DNA from: Venenivibrio stagnispumantis
GTDB taxonomy: Bacteria > Aquificota > Aquificia > Aquificales > Hydrogenothermaceae
NCBI RefSeq assembly: GCF_900182795.1
Contig: NZ_FXTX01000002.1
Span: forward strand, 62,001-126,000
DNA length: 64,000 nt
Direction of reading: 5' to 3'
Shown: one piece after another, positions 56,086-64,000 of the stretch
How positions within the stretch are numbered: position 1 is the stretch's first letter
How the letters are laid out: the number at the start of each line of letters is the position of its first letter
Translations under genes and position numbers: made by a program
The notes under the pieces: generated by a model
What the model was told of the DNA's origin: nothing
The model's input: only the letters and a program-made list of their open reading frames with translations
Databases searched by the model: none

Positions 56086-56960
56086 AAGATTTTGGCAACT
56101 TTAAGAATGTTTTGATTATAGGGCTTGGCTTAATAGGTGGCTCCCTTGCATTATCTTTAAAAAATGAAGGATTTAAAGGTAAAATATACGGCTTTGATTT
56201 AAATAAAGAAAGAATAAAAAAAGCATCAGAGCTAAATGCAATAGATGAAGGATTTGATAAATTTGAGGATATAAATTGGCAAGATATAGATTTAGTTATA
56301 CTTGCAACCCCTGTAAAAACATTTGAAAATATAGCAAAACAGATAAAACCATTTTTAAATAAAGACACAATAATATCAGATGTTGGAAGTGTAAAAGGAG
56401 AGCTTGTTTTAAAAATATCCAAGATATTACAGCCTAATATTTTTTTAGGAGTTCATCCAATAGCAGGCACAGAAAAAGAAGGAATAGAAAATGCAGTTAT
56501 AGGATTATTCAAAGGAGCAAGGCTTATTATAACACCTTCCGAAAATATTAATCAGGATATATTAAAAAGAATTGAAAAATTCTGGAAAGATTTAGGCTCA
56601 AAGGTAGAAATTATGGAGCCATATTTACATGATTTTGTTTTTGCATCTGTATCCCATCTGCCCCATGCAGTAGCATTTGCCCTTGTAGATGCCCTTATAA
56701 ATCTTTCAAAAGAAACAGGAATAGATTTGTTTAAATATCCCGGAGGAGGATTTAAAGATTTTACAAGGATAGCTGCAAGCTCTCCTACGGTATGGAAAGA
56801 TATATTCTTAGAAAATAAAAAAGATGTGCTACACACAATTGATGAATTTATAAAATCTATGAATAAATTAAAGGAAGCTATTGAAAAAGAAGATGAAGAT
56901 AAAATATTAAATATACTATCAGAAAGTAGAGAAAAAAGATTATCATTGGAGAAAAGTTGA
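56082..56960 (+). CDS. tyrA: Prephenate/arogenate dehydrogenase
   Basis: 292 residues. NAD motif [17 protein letters not shown] at 8-24, [26 protein letters not shown] and the helical [17 protein letters not shown] with catalytic His match TyrA. Tyrosine synthesis. Overlaps both neighbours by 4 bases. Confidence 0.93.
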   Translation: MKDFGNFKNVLIIGLGLIGGSLALSLKNEGFKGKIYGFDLNKERIKKASELNAIDEGFDKFEDINWQDIDLVILATPVKTFENIAKQIKPFLNKDTIISDVGSVKGELVLKISKILQPNIFLGVHPIAGTEKEGIENAVIGLFKGARLIITPSENINQDILKRIEKFWKDLGSKVEIMEPYLHDFVFASVSHLPHAVAFALVDALINLSKETGIDLFKYPGGGFKDFTRIAASSPTVWKDIFLENKKDVLHTIDEFIKSMNKLKEAIEKEDEDKILNILSESREKRLSLEKS

Positions 56961-58276
56961 AAAAAGTAGCAGTAATAGGTGCAGGTCTTGCAGGAAGCGA
57001 GGCAAGTTATAAAATAGCTCAGGCTGGATTTAAAGTATCTCTTTTTGAGATGAGACCAAACAAATTAACACCTGCCCATAAAACACCATATTTTGCAGAA
57101 ATAGTTTGTAGCAATTCATTTGGAAGTTTTGACCAATATTCTGCTTCCGGTTTGTTAAAAAAAGAAATGGAGATGCTTGATTCTCTTTTATTAAAAGTTG
57201 CTTACAAATACAAAGTTCCGGCAGGACAAGCCCTTGCAATAGATAGGGAAAAATTTTCAAAAGAGATAACAGAAATTTTAGAAAACCACCCAAATATAAA
57301 AATTTATAGAGAAGAAGTTAAAAATCTTCCGGATGCAGATATAATCATCATAGCAACGGGGCCTCTTACATCAGAAGATTTATCCTTGCAGATACAAAAA
57401 CTTACAGGAAGCGAATATCTATATTTTTATGATGCAATAGCACCGGTTGTAGATGCAGAAACGGTAGATTATTCAAAAGGTTTTTGGGCTGATAGATACT
57501 CAAAAGGAACCGGAGATTATTTTAATTGTGTCTTAACAGAAGAAGAGTATGAAATATTTTATAATGAACTTTTAAAAGGAGAACAGGTCCCATTAAAAGA
57601 TTTTGAAAGGGCTGTATATTTTGAAGGATGCTTGCCTATAGAAGAAATGGCAAGAAGAGGAAAAGAAACATTATTATACGGGCCGATGAAACCGGTAGGA
57701 TTGATAGACCCAAACACCGGTAAAAGACCTTTTGCAGTAGTCCAGCTAAGAAAAGAGAATATAGAAGGTAGTTTATTATCCCTTGTTGGATTTCAGACAA
57801 AATTAAAATATAACGAACAAAAAAGAATTTTTAGATTAATACCGGCATTAAAAGATGCAGAATTTGTAAAACTTGGCTCTATTCACAGAAACACATTTAT
57901 CCAATCCCAAAAAGTATTACTTCCTACATTACAGCTAAAATCAAATTTAAATATTCTTTTTGCAGGACAGATAACCGGAGTTGAAGGATATATGCCATCT
58001 GCTGCAACCGGAATAATTGCAGGAATAAATGCTGTAAAATTACTAAAAAATGAAAACCCTATAATACTGCCTAAAACCACAATGATAGGTGGGCTTATAA
58101 ATTATATAACTACAGCAAAAAATGAGCTTCAACCAATGGGAGCAAATTTTGCCCTTTTACCGGAGCTTGATAAAAAAATAAAAAATAAAGAAGAAAGAAA
58201 AAAAGCAAAAGCCCAAAGGGCTATTCAGGATATGGAAGATTTTATTAAACAAAATTTGATAGATACATTGCAGTAA
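56957..58276 (+). CDS. trmFO: tRNA (m5U54) methyltransferase TrmFO
   Basis: 439 residues from TTG 56957 overlapping the tyrA stop. FAD motif [44 protein letters not shown] and [16 protein letters not shown] are diagnostic. Folate/FAD-dependent methylation of tRNA U54. No terminator is seen in the 45 bases after the stop. Confidence 0.95.
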   Translation: MKKVAVIGAGLAGSEASYKIAQAGFKVSLFEMRPNKLTPAHKTPYFAEIVCSNSFGSFDQYSASGLLKKEMEMLDSLLLKVAYKYKVPAGQALAIDREKFSKEITEILENHPNIKIYREEVKNLPDADIIIIATGPLTSEDLSLQIQKLTGSEYLYFYDAIAPVVDAETVDYSKGFWADRYSKGTGDYFNCVLTEEEYEIFYNELLKGEQVPLKDFERAVYFEGCLPIEEMARRGKETLLYGPMKPVGLIDPNTGKRPFAVVQLRKENIEGSLLSLVGFQTKLKYNEQKRIFRLIPALKDAEFVKLGSIHRNTFIQSQKVLLPTLQLKSNLNILFAGQITGVEGYMPSAATGIIAGINAVKLLKNENPIILPKTTMIGGLINYITTAKNELQPMGANFALLPELDKKIKNKEERKKAKAQRAIQDMEDFIKQNLIDTLQ

Positions 58277-58321
58277 CCGTATCCATAGTTTGAATATGAT
58301 TGTAAAGCCTATGTTTTTTAT

Positions 58322-58639
58322 TTATAGAAAATTTTTAAGCTGCTCTACCTCTTGTTTAAATTCTTCAACCATAGTTGGATGGTTAAATTTCATAGCTTTT
58401 TTTATACCTTCTTCATAGGTTTCAATAGCTTTTTCTAAATTTCCAATTTGAATGTAGCATTGGGCAAGTGTTCTGTAAGCCGCTCCCTGGTCTTCATAAA
58501 GAGATAGATATTTATTAAATATCTCAATTGCTTCATTATATTTTTTATTTTTATAAAGTTCCATAGCATAACCATATAACCCAAGAGGATTATTCGGGTC
58601 TTTTTCTAATGCCTTTTTTAGAACTTCTAATCTATCCAT
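58322..58639 (-). CDS. Tetratricopeptide repeat protein
   Basis: 105 residues holding about three TPR units (NPLGLYGYAMELYKNKKYNE, AAYRTLAQCYIQIGNLEKAI, then a third helix pair). No signal peptide, so cytosolic. Lies 1 base after the HhH-protein gene in the nurA cluster; partner unknown. Confidence 0.8.
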   Translation of the reverse strand: MDRLEVLKKALEKDPNNPLGLYGYAMELYKNKKYNEAIEIFNKYLSLYEDQGAAYRTLAQCYIQIGNLEKAIETYEEGIKKAMKFNHPTMVEEFKQEVEQLKNFL

Positions 58640-58640
58640 T

Positions 58641-58949
58641 TTATTTTTCCACCTTTATAAAATATTTAAATTTTTTAAAATTTCTTATATCTGATAACTC
58701 ATTTATATTTTTATAATATCCTAATTCTTCTCTTCTTTCTATGATTTTTATTGCAGTTTTTTCCCCTATATATGGTATTTTTTCAAGTTCTTCAATATCG
58801 GCTTTATTTATATCTACTTTTAAATCTTCTATATTTCCTTTTTTCTTAAATAAATCCAAATTAAGTATGTTAAATAGTATGTATAGCATTAGAATTATAG
58901 ATAATGCATTTTTTTGAAGGTCTAAAAGCTGAGAATCAATCTTTATCAT
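58641..58949 (-). CDS. ComEA-like helix-hairpin-helix protein
   Basis: 102 residues: one N-terminal hydrophobic helix (NALSIILMLYILFNILNL) and a ComEA-type HhH pair (VDINKADIEELEKIPYIGEK, KIIERREELG). The membrane anchor plus DNA-binding fold resembles ComEA, the DNA receptor of natural transformation, but it lies in the nurA cluster. Start overlaps the nurA stop by 4 bases. Confidence 0.82.
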   Translation of the reverse strand: MIKIDSQLLDLQKNALSIILMLYILFNILNLDLFKKKGNIEDLKVDINKADIEELEKIPYIGEKTAIKIIERREELGYYKNINELSDIRNFKKFKYFIKVEK

Positions 58950-60073
58950 TCTAACCCTTCTCTTCCGGTAATTTGTGAAGAAAAACCGAGGATATTTTCA
59001 ATTAATTTAAAATCATCTGATTTTATTCTTACTTCTTTATCTACAAAATTTAGAGGAAAAGGATATCCGTTTATTTCATAAAAATGAAGTATATCAATTA
59101 TTTCTTCTTGTGAAATTGTTTCCATATCCGGATTTTGATAAACTTCAATTAATGATATTATTTTTTTCTCTCCATATTTTGCATAAAAATATTGTAAATC
59201 TATATCTTGTAATTTAAATTTTACTTTATCTTCATATATTTCCGGAAATTGCCATTTTATTTTTTCAACATCTATATATAATTTTTCGGTATATCCGGTT
59301 TCTTCAACAAATTCATAAAATATTCTAATATCCGGCACAGATTTATTAAAAATTTTAGTATCATCGGAAGTTTTTGCTACACCAAATATTAAAGGTTTAT
59401 AATCTAAATTTAATAATTTTGATAAAGTTATAAGTAATTCAAAATAAGCTATTTTTGCAATTATTGCTTCAATTATATCTCTTCTTATTTCTATATTTTG
59501 TTTTTCCAATTTTTTTAAAATTTTGTCTTCTAAATTAAATGCAACTATTTCTTGATTATCTTTTTCAACTTCTTCAATAAAATATGAGGCTATTTCTGAA
59601 AGTTTTTCATCTATATCTTCTTTTATAAACCAATCTGCTTTTGGAAATGGTGTTATAAATCTACTTGATATTGTTCCATCTAATATTATGATATTTGGCT
59701 TATTTTCTTTTGATAGATTATAAAGGGCTTTTGTTTCTGATAAAAACATAACTAATTTAAAATAAGCATCTGCAAAGTTGCTATTTTTTATAACAGATAT
59801 ATCTATATCTCCTACGAATTTTTCTGCTTTTATATTTTCATTTTCAAATAAAATAGAATATCCACCAAATACATAAAGATAAAATCCAAGGTAATGTTTT
59901 TTGTTAAAAGAACCATCTGAAACAGCAACTTTTAAATCTGTAATTGGCTTTGGCTTATAATTTTGCCATTTTGATAGGACTTCCTCTTTTCTTAAAGATA
60001 AATCAATTTTTTTTAGAATTTGGGATAATTTATTTTTTTTTCTTTCTACTTTCTCAATTAGTTCTATTCTCAT
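58946..60073 (-). CDS. nurA: NurA-domain nuclease
   Basis: 375 residues. The NurA metal motifs are visible: KVAVSDGSFNKKH (Asp53) and PNIIILDGTISSRF (second Asp), then a KTSDDTKIF segment and a late LIEVYQNPD. NurA is a 5'-3' nuclease driven by a HerA hexamer in archaeal end resection; bacterial NurA-HerA pairs also occur in defence. A HerA-type gene lies 6.3 kb away on the other strand. Downstream coupling with an HhH and a TPR protein is notable. Confidence 0.85.
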   Translation of the reverse strand: MRIELIEKVERKKNKLSQILKKIDLSLRKEEVLSKWQNYKPKPITDLKVAVSDGSFNKKHYLGFYLYVFGGYSILFENENIKAEKFVGDIDISVIKNSNFADAYFKLVMFLSETKALYNLSKENKPNIIILDGTISSRFITPFPKADWFIKEDIDEKLSEIASYFIEEVEKDNQEIVAFNLEDKILKKLEKQNIEIRRDIIEAIIAKIAYFELLITLSKLLNLDYKPLIFGVAKTSDDTKIFNKSVPDIRIFYEFVEETGYTEKLYIDVEKIKWQFPEIYEDKVKFKLQDIDLQYFYAKYGEKKIISLIEVYQNPDMETISQEEIIDILHFYEINGYPFPLNFVDKEVRIKSDDFKLIENILGFSSQITGREGLE

Positions 60074-60080
60074 ATCTTCC

Positions 60081-60863
60081 TCAAAGATTACATATTTGAG
60101 AAAGCTCTATTTTTTCTGTTTTTCCTTCCGGAACTAATAAATTTTTTAATTTTTCAAAAGCCGGTGATTCATCTGTTATATATATATGCTTTATTGAGTT
60201 TTCTTCTGTATTTATTTTTAAATTTTTGATATGTGAAACTATATTTTGGGAAGAGTCTACTATGCTAATATCCGGATATATATTTTTAATTGTATCTTTT
60301 AAAAGTGGGTAATGGGTGCATCCAAGGATTAATGTATCTATACCTTTATCTATAATTTCTTGTAGATATTCTTTTATTACAAGCTTTGCTATTTGGTTAT
60401 CTATCATTCCTTCTTCAACAAGAGGGACAAATAATGGACAGGCTTTTTGGTAAAGCTCAATATCTTTATCAAGTCTTTCAATTGCTTCTTTGTAAGCATT
60501 GCTTCTTATTGTTGCAATTGTGCCGATAACTCCTACCTTTTTATTTTTTGTTGTTTTTACTGCCATTTCTGCACCGGGAATAACTACACCAATAACCGGT
60601 ATCTGTAAATATTTTTTTAAGATATCAAGGGCATGGGAAGATGCAGTATTACAGGCTACAACCAATATATCCACATCAAAATTTTTAACTAAAAAATCTG
60701 CACATTCTATACTATACCTTATTATAGTTTCTTTTGATTTATTACCATAAGGAACCCTTGCAGTATCTCCAAGATAGTATATATCTGCTTTTGGAAATGC
60801 TTTCGCAATTTCTTTAAAAACTGTTAAACCACCTATACCTGAATCAAAAATGCCAATACTCAT
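60081..60863 (-). CDS. murI: Glutamate racemase
   Basis: 260 residues. IGIFDSGIGGLTVFKEI, YLGDTARVPYGNKS, catalytic cysteines in VACNTASSHA and LGCTHYPLL. Makes D-glutamate for peptidoglycan. Start shares one base with the rsfS stop. Confidence 0.96.
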   Translation of the reverse strand: MSIGIFDSGIGGLTVFKEIAKAFPKADIYYLGDTARVPYGNKSKETIIRYSIECADFLVKNFDVDILVVACNTASSHALDILKKYLQIPVIGVVIPGAEMAVKTTKNKKVGVIGTIATIRSNAYKEAIERLDKDIELYQKACPLFVPLVEEGMIDNQIAKLVIKEYLQEIIDKGIDTLILGCTHYPLLKDTIKNIYPDISIVDSSQNIVSHIKNLKINTEENSIKHIYITDESPAFEKLKNLLVPEGKTEKIELSQICNL

Positions 60864-61210
60864 TAGCTTACCTTATATTCTTTTTTAGGCGCATCTGACC
60901 ATAGCCATTCAAGTTGATAGTAATCTCTAAGTTCCGGTATAAATATATTAACCATAATATCGCCGTAATCTATGGCTATCCATCTTCCTTCATTATAACC
61001 TTCTATGTGGGAAGGATATATCCCTTCTTTTTTAAGTTCTTCTGTTATAAAATCACAGATAGCTTTTGTATGTAGTGGCACAGAGCCGGAAATTATTATC
61101 ATATAATCAGCAATAGGTGAAATTTTTCCTATTTCAAGAACAACTATATTTTCACCTTTTTTTTCAGAAGCTTTTTCTACTATTTTTTCTACAACTTTTT
61201 CTGTTTCCAT
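60863..61210 (-). CDS. rsfS: Ribosomal silencing factor RsfS
   Basis: 115 residues. ISPIADYMIIISGSVPLHTK and IEGYNEGRWIAIDYGDIMVN are the RsfS/YbeB signature. Binds L14 to block subunit joining during starvation. In line with bamD, murI and nurA. Confidence 0.94.
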   Translation of the reverse strand: METEKVVEKIVEKASEKKGENIVVLEIGKISPIADYMIIISGSVPLHTKAICDFITEELKKEGIYPSHIEGYNEGRWIAIDYGDIMVNIFIPELRDYYQLEWLWSDAPKKEYKVS

Positions 61211-62116
61211 CTATTTTTCCACCTTACTTAATAAATTTTCTGCATCTTTTTTATACTTAGAGTCAGGAAATGCTTTTGAAAATAATTTTAATATATCTAT
61301 GGCTCTTTCTTTTGATTTTTCAATTCTTTCATTTAATAAAGCAAGATGGTCTTCTATAACTTTTTTTCTATTTATCATTGCATTTTTTGCTTCTAAATCC
61401 TGTTCTTTTTCAATAGCTTTTTCTGTATCTTTAAGATATTCTGTATATTTCTTTATCTCGTCTTCATACTGTTTTTTTGCATTTATTAAATTATAAGCAA
61501 GTTTATAAGCTATATAATCTTTTTCTATATAATCTTTATATTTTTCATACACATCGGAATAATATAATGAAGCAGAATAAAATTTTCCATATTTTTCATA
61601 GGTATCTGCTATATATATAAGATGTTTTGCTTTTATCTCTCTTGCCTTTGCTATTACTTTTTTGGCTCCATTTACAAACTCTGAATCAGGATAACTATCT
61701 AATATCTCCTGTGCTTTTTCTTCTGCTTTGTTTATATAGGTTATATCTCTTTTATAATCTGGAGCAACGCTCAAATAAGAAAGAGATAATTTGAATAATG
61801 CTTCCGGAACCTTTGGTGATGTAGGATAAAGAGATATAAACTCTTCAAACTCAACAATTGCATCTACATATTCCTCTCTTTGATAATAGCTATCTGCAAG
61901 GGCAAATCTTGCTTCCATTATCTGCTGTGGTGTTACTCCTTCTGCAGAAAAAATTGTTTTTCTAAGTTTATCTTTTGCTGTTTTGTAATCTCCGGATTTA
62001 TAAGCCTGCATTGCTTGTTCATATACATTACCGGAATAAACCATATTTTCTTTTTTTGAAGCACAGGATATTAATATAAAGCTACTAACTGCACAAATAA
62101 TTAATTTCCTTTTCAT
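61211..62116 (-). CDS. bamD: Outer-membrane assembly lipoprotein BamD-like
   Basis: 301 residues. Lipoprotein signal with lipobox ISC (Cys18 in SFILISCASKKEN) followed by TPR-type repeats, including ALADSYYQREEYVDAIVEFE and FISLYPTSPKVPEALFKLSL, as in BamD/YfiO; a longer helical C-terminal part than E. coli BamD (245). With BamA it inserts outer-membrane proteins. Overlaps rng by 4 bases. Confidence 0.87.
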   Translation of the reverse strand: MKRKLIICAVSSFILISCASKKENMVYSGNVYEQAMQAYKSGDYKTAKDKLRKTIFSAEGVTPQQIMEARFALADSYYQREEYVDAIVEFEEFISLYPTSPKVPEALFKLSLSYLSVAPDYKRDITYINKAEEKAQEILDSYPDSEFVNGAKKVIAKAREIKAKHLIYIADTYEKYGKFYSASLYYSDVYEKYKDYIEKDYIAYKLAYNLINAKKQYEDEIKKYTEYLKDTEKAIEKEQDLEAKNAMINRKKVIEDHLALLNERIEKSKERAIDILKLFSKAFPDSKYKKDAENLLSKVEK

Positions 62117-63531
62117 GATATTTTCTCCAATTCAAATTTATCTACCATTAATTTATTATTATACTCTATTGAGACAATATCTTCTAAATTTAAATTTTTT
62201 ATCAGTTCTGAAACAGATTTTGCTATTTTTGGATTTATTTTTATAATAAGTTTTACAAATGGCTTTAATTGATTTATTGCTTTTTCTATTTCAAATAGGA
62301 CAATATCTTCGGATTTTATAAATCCTTTTCCATTACAAACAGGGCAACTTTCTGATAGCTGTTTTATAAGGCTTTCATCTATTTTTTTTCTTGTCATCTC
62401 AAGAAGACCAAGCTCTGTTATGCCTTTTACTTTTATTGGTCTTTTATCTTTTTTAAACTCTTCCTTTATAAAATTTATAAGGGCTTCTTTATGTTCTTTT
62501 TGTTGCATATCTATAAAATCTATAATAATGATACCGGCTAAATCTCTAAGTCTTATTTGGTAGGCTATCTCTTTTGCTGCCTCTAAATTGATAGAGTAGG
62601 CTAAATCTTCTAAATTTTTTTGTTTACAATAACTTCCACTATTTACATCTATGACGGTGAGAGCTTCTGTTTCTTCTATTATAAGATAAGCTCCACTTTT
62701 TAGCCATACATAAGGTGATAATATCTTATTAATAATTTTATCTATCTGATATTGGTAATATAAAGATTGTTTTCTTTTTCTGTAAGGTGTAAGTTTTATA
62801 TTAACATTTGGAAAATTTTTTGTTATATATTTTTTTATCTCTTTTAATATATTTATATCATCTGATATTATCTCTTCAAATTCGCCTGCATAATCTCTTA
62901 AAATTGAGTATGCCTTAAAGCTTTCTTCATAAATCAAAGAAGGTGCTTTTTGCTTTTCTGCAGATTTTAATATTTCTATCCATTCCTGTTTTAGATGTAA
63001 AAAATCTTCAATTATTTGCTGGTCTGTGGCTTTTTCTGAAGATGTTCTTATTATAAAGCCATATTTTTCTTCATTATAAGGTTTTAGTATGTTTGATATA
63101 TGCTCTTTTAAATTCTCTCTAAATTCTTGGTCTTCAAATTTAGATGATATGGATATTTGATTTTTTAATCTTGGTAATAAGACTAAATATTTTCCCGGTA
63201 TTGCTATTTTGCAAGATAGTTTTGCTCCTTTTGTGCTAACAGGTGAGCGTCTAACCTGAGCTATAACAGTATCTCCAACTTTTAAGTTTTTACATTCTTT
63301 ATCTTCTTTACATAAATCTTTTACAGGTAAAAAAGCTTCTTTATCTTCACCTATATCTACAAAGTAAGCATTCATAGCAGGAACAACTTTTTTAACTTTT
63401 CCTTTATATATATTTCCGGTTTGTTTTGATAATTCCTTATCTTCTACTTTTAGTTCCACCGGAATATTATCTTCCAAAATAAGATAAAAAATACTCTTCA
63501 AAGAAGAAGTTATCACTAATTTTCTATTCAT
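62113..63531 (-). CDS. rng: Ribonuclease E/G family endoribonuclease
   Basis: 472 residues. N-terminal S1 domain (GNIYKGKVKKVVPAMNAYFV, DIGEDKEAFLP), DNase-I-like catalytic domain with Mg2+ Asp in ALTVIDVNSG and IIIDFIDMQ, and the Zn-link CPVC in SESCPVCNGKG. No long RNase E C-terminal scaffold, so RNase G type. mRNA turnover and rRNA 5' maturation. Confidence 0.93.
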   Translation of the reverse strand: MNRKLVITSSLKSIFYLILEDNIPVELKVEDKELSKQTGNIYKGKVKKVVPAMNAYFVDIGEDKEAFLPVKDLCKEDKECKNLKVGDTVIAQVRRSPVSTKGAKLSCKIAIPGKYLVLLPRLKNQISISSKFEDQEFRENLKEHISNILKPYNEEKYGFIIRTSSEKATDQQIIEDFLHLKQEWIEILKSAEKQKAPSLIYEESFKAYSILRDYAGEFEEIISDDINILKEIKKYITKNFPNVNIKLTPYRKRKQSLYYQYQIDKIINKILSPYVWLKSGAYLIIEETEALTVIDVNSGSYCKQKNLEDLAYSINLEAAKEIAYQIRLRDLAGIIIIDFIDMQQKEHKEALINFIKEEFKKDKRPIKVKGITELGLLEMTRKKIDESLIKQLSESCPVCNGKGFIKSEDIVLFEIEKAINQLKPFVKLIIKINPKIAKSVSELIKNLNLEDIVSIEYNNKLMVDKFELEKIS

Positions 63532-63580
63532 ATCTGTATCTCTCTTTGATTAAACATAACAATGAAAATTTTATCATAAA

Positions 63581-64000
63581 TTAAAAATCAAAAGGCAGGC
63601 TAAATGTTATATCTAAGCCGTGGGTATTATTTTCAAAAGATTTAAATGTTATAGATGTTCTTTCTGATGTTTTTACTCCAAATTCATACCATCCTATATA
63701 ATTTTCAAATTTTGATATAGGTTTTGATAGGGCTATATATAATCTTCTGGATAGATATTTTTGAGCGTATAGAGAAAATGTAACACCTTCTGTTGGATTA
63801 TAAGATGGTATAACATTAATATTTACACCGGTTCCGAATAAGCCTTTTTCTTCTTCCTCTTGTTTAGTAGGAACTAATGTTTTTGCCACTTCTCCAACGA
63901 TACTGAATATTGGTAGTTCTTCAAATTGGCTTGGGGCTCTTTTCAAAAGAAGCATTGTTAATATTTCATCTTTTGTTTTAGGTGGTGTAGAATAAAAATC
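63581..64000 (-). CDS. tamB: TamB/DUF490 family protein, C-terminal end (5' part outside window)
   Basis: 140 codons open to the window edge. PPKTKDEILTMLLLKRAPSQ followed later by KYLSRRLYIALSKPI and GLDITFSLPFDF as last residues match the C terminus of TamB/AsmA-like envelope proteins, which carry lipids to or help assemble the outer membrane. The ATG at 63955 is internal, not the start. Confidence 0.8.
   Translation of the reverse strand, partial: DFYSTPPKTKDEILTMLLLKRAPSQFEELPIFSIVGEVAKTLVPTKQEEEEKGLFGTGVNINVIPSYNPTEGVTFSLYAQKYLSRRLYIALSKPISKFENYIGWYEFGVKTSERTSITFKSFENNTHGLDITFSLPFDF

Overview
The window is an AT-rich (roughly 30% G+C by eye), very gene-dense bacterial chromosome segment. 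The gene set points to a thermophilic member of the Aquificales, most likely the Hydrogenothermaceae (Sulfurihydrogenibium/Persephonella-like). This is inferred from the combination of a protein disulfide oxidoreductase, an inositol-1-phosphate synthase, NurA and HerA-type genes, an ATP synthase c subunit with an N-terminal signal peptide, a prokaryotic SpeD, and Gram-negative envelope genes (BamD, TamB, MurJ, RseP). No 16S gene is present, so the genus is not proven.

Layout. 1-2 kb: end of nrdA, a terminator and an extended queH. 1.9-9.6 kb (minus): GH15 glycosidase, rluB, rsmG, ogg and a RodZ-like gene in an overlapping run; then a cytosolic sulfite-oxidase-like enzyme, a Fur/PerR regulator, murJ and a secreted protein. 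9.7-12.7 kb (plus): relA/spoT and truB. 12.7-14.9 kb (minus): moaE, a thioredoxin-like lipoprotein and aspC. 15.2-16.3 kb (plus): speD with an overlapping upstream ORF, then fabZ. 16.3-27.5 kb (minus): a long housekeeping run atpB-usp-atpE-rpmH-rnpA-yidD-yidC-mnmE-rho-rpmE-prfA-tRNA-Arg-proS-thyX, a 29-codon ORF, and an Mrr-like gene broken by an amber codon. 27.8-29.7 kb: yebC and pabB. Then mgtA (minus), a metallophosphoesterase (plus), dcd (minus), yceD-rpmF-plsX-fabH (plus), a DUF151 protein and miaB (minus). 38.6-40.5 kb is an accessory patch: a truncated MNT nucleotidyltransferase and a solitary zinc-finger-less TnpB flanked by imperfect inverted repeats. 40.6-47.9 kb: polysaccharide deacetylase, murE-PDO-dxr-rseP-dsrE, and cvpA-yqeY-rpsU. 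48-58.3 kb (plus): serA, ino1, a PLD-HerA fusion, a small ORF, carA, a CDF transporter, tandem Usp, tyrA, trmFO. 58.3-64 kb (minus): TPR, HhH protein, nurA, murI, rsfS, bamD, rng, and the end of a TamB-like gene.

Most of the window is core metabolism and translation. The parts that deserve attention are: the PLD-HAS-HerA fusion, whose reading frame lacks a usable start codon and whose first 100 bases hold a terminator-like hairpin; the NurA-HhH-TPR cluster 6 kb away; the amber-split Mrr-like gene with its coupled 29-codon partner; a roughly 120-bp foldback repeat present twice, each time between divergent genes; the TnpB element; and a marked excess of the tetranucleotide CCGG in native genes that is nearly absent from tnpB. 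Initiation at TTG or GTG is common, and two genes (murE, dcd) look leaderless.
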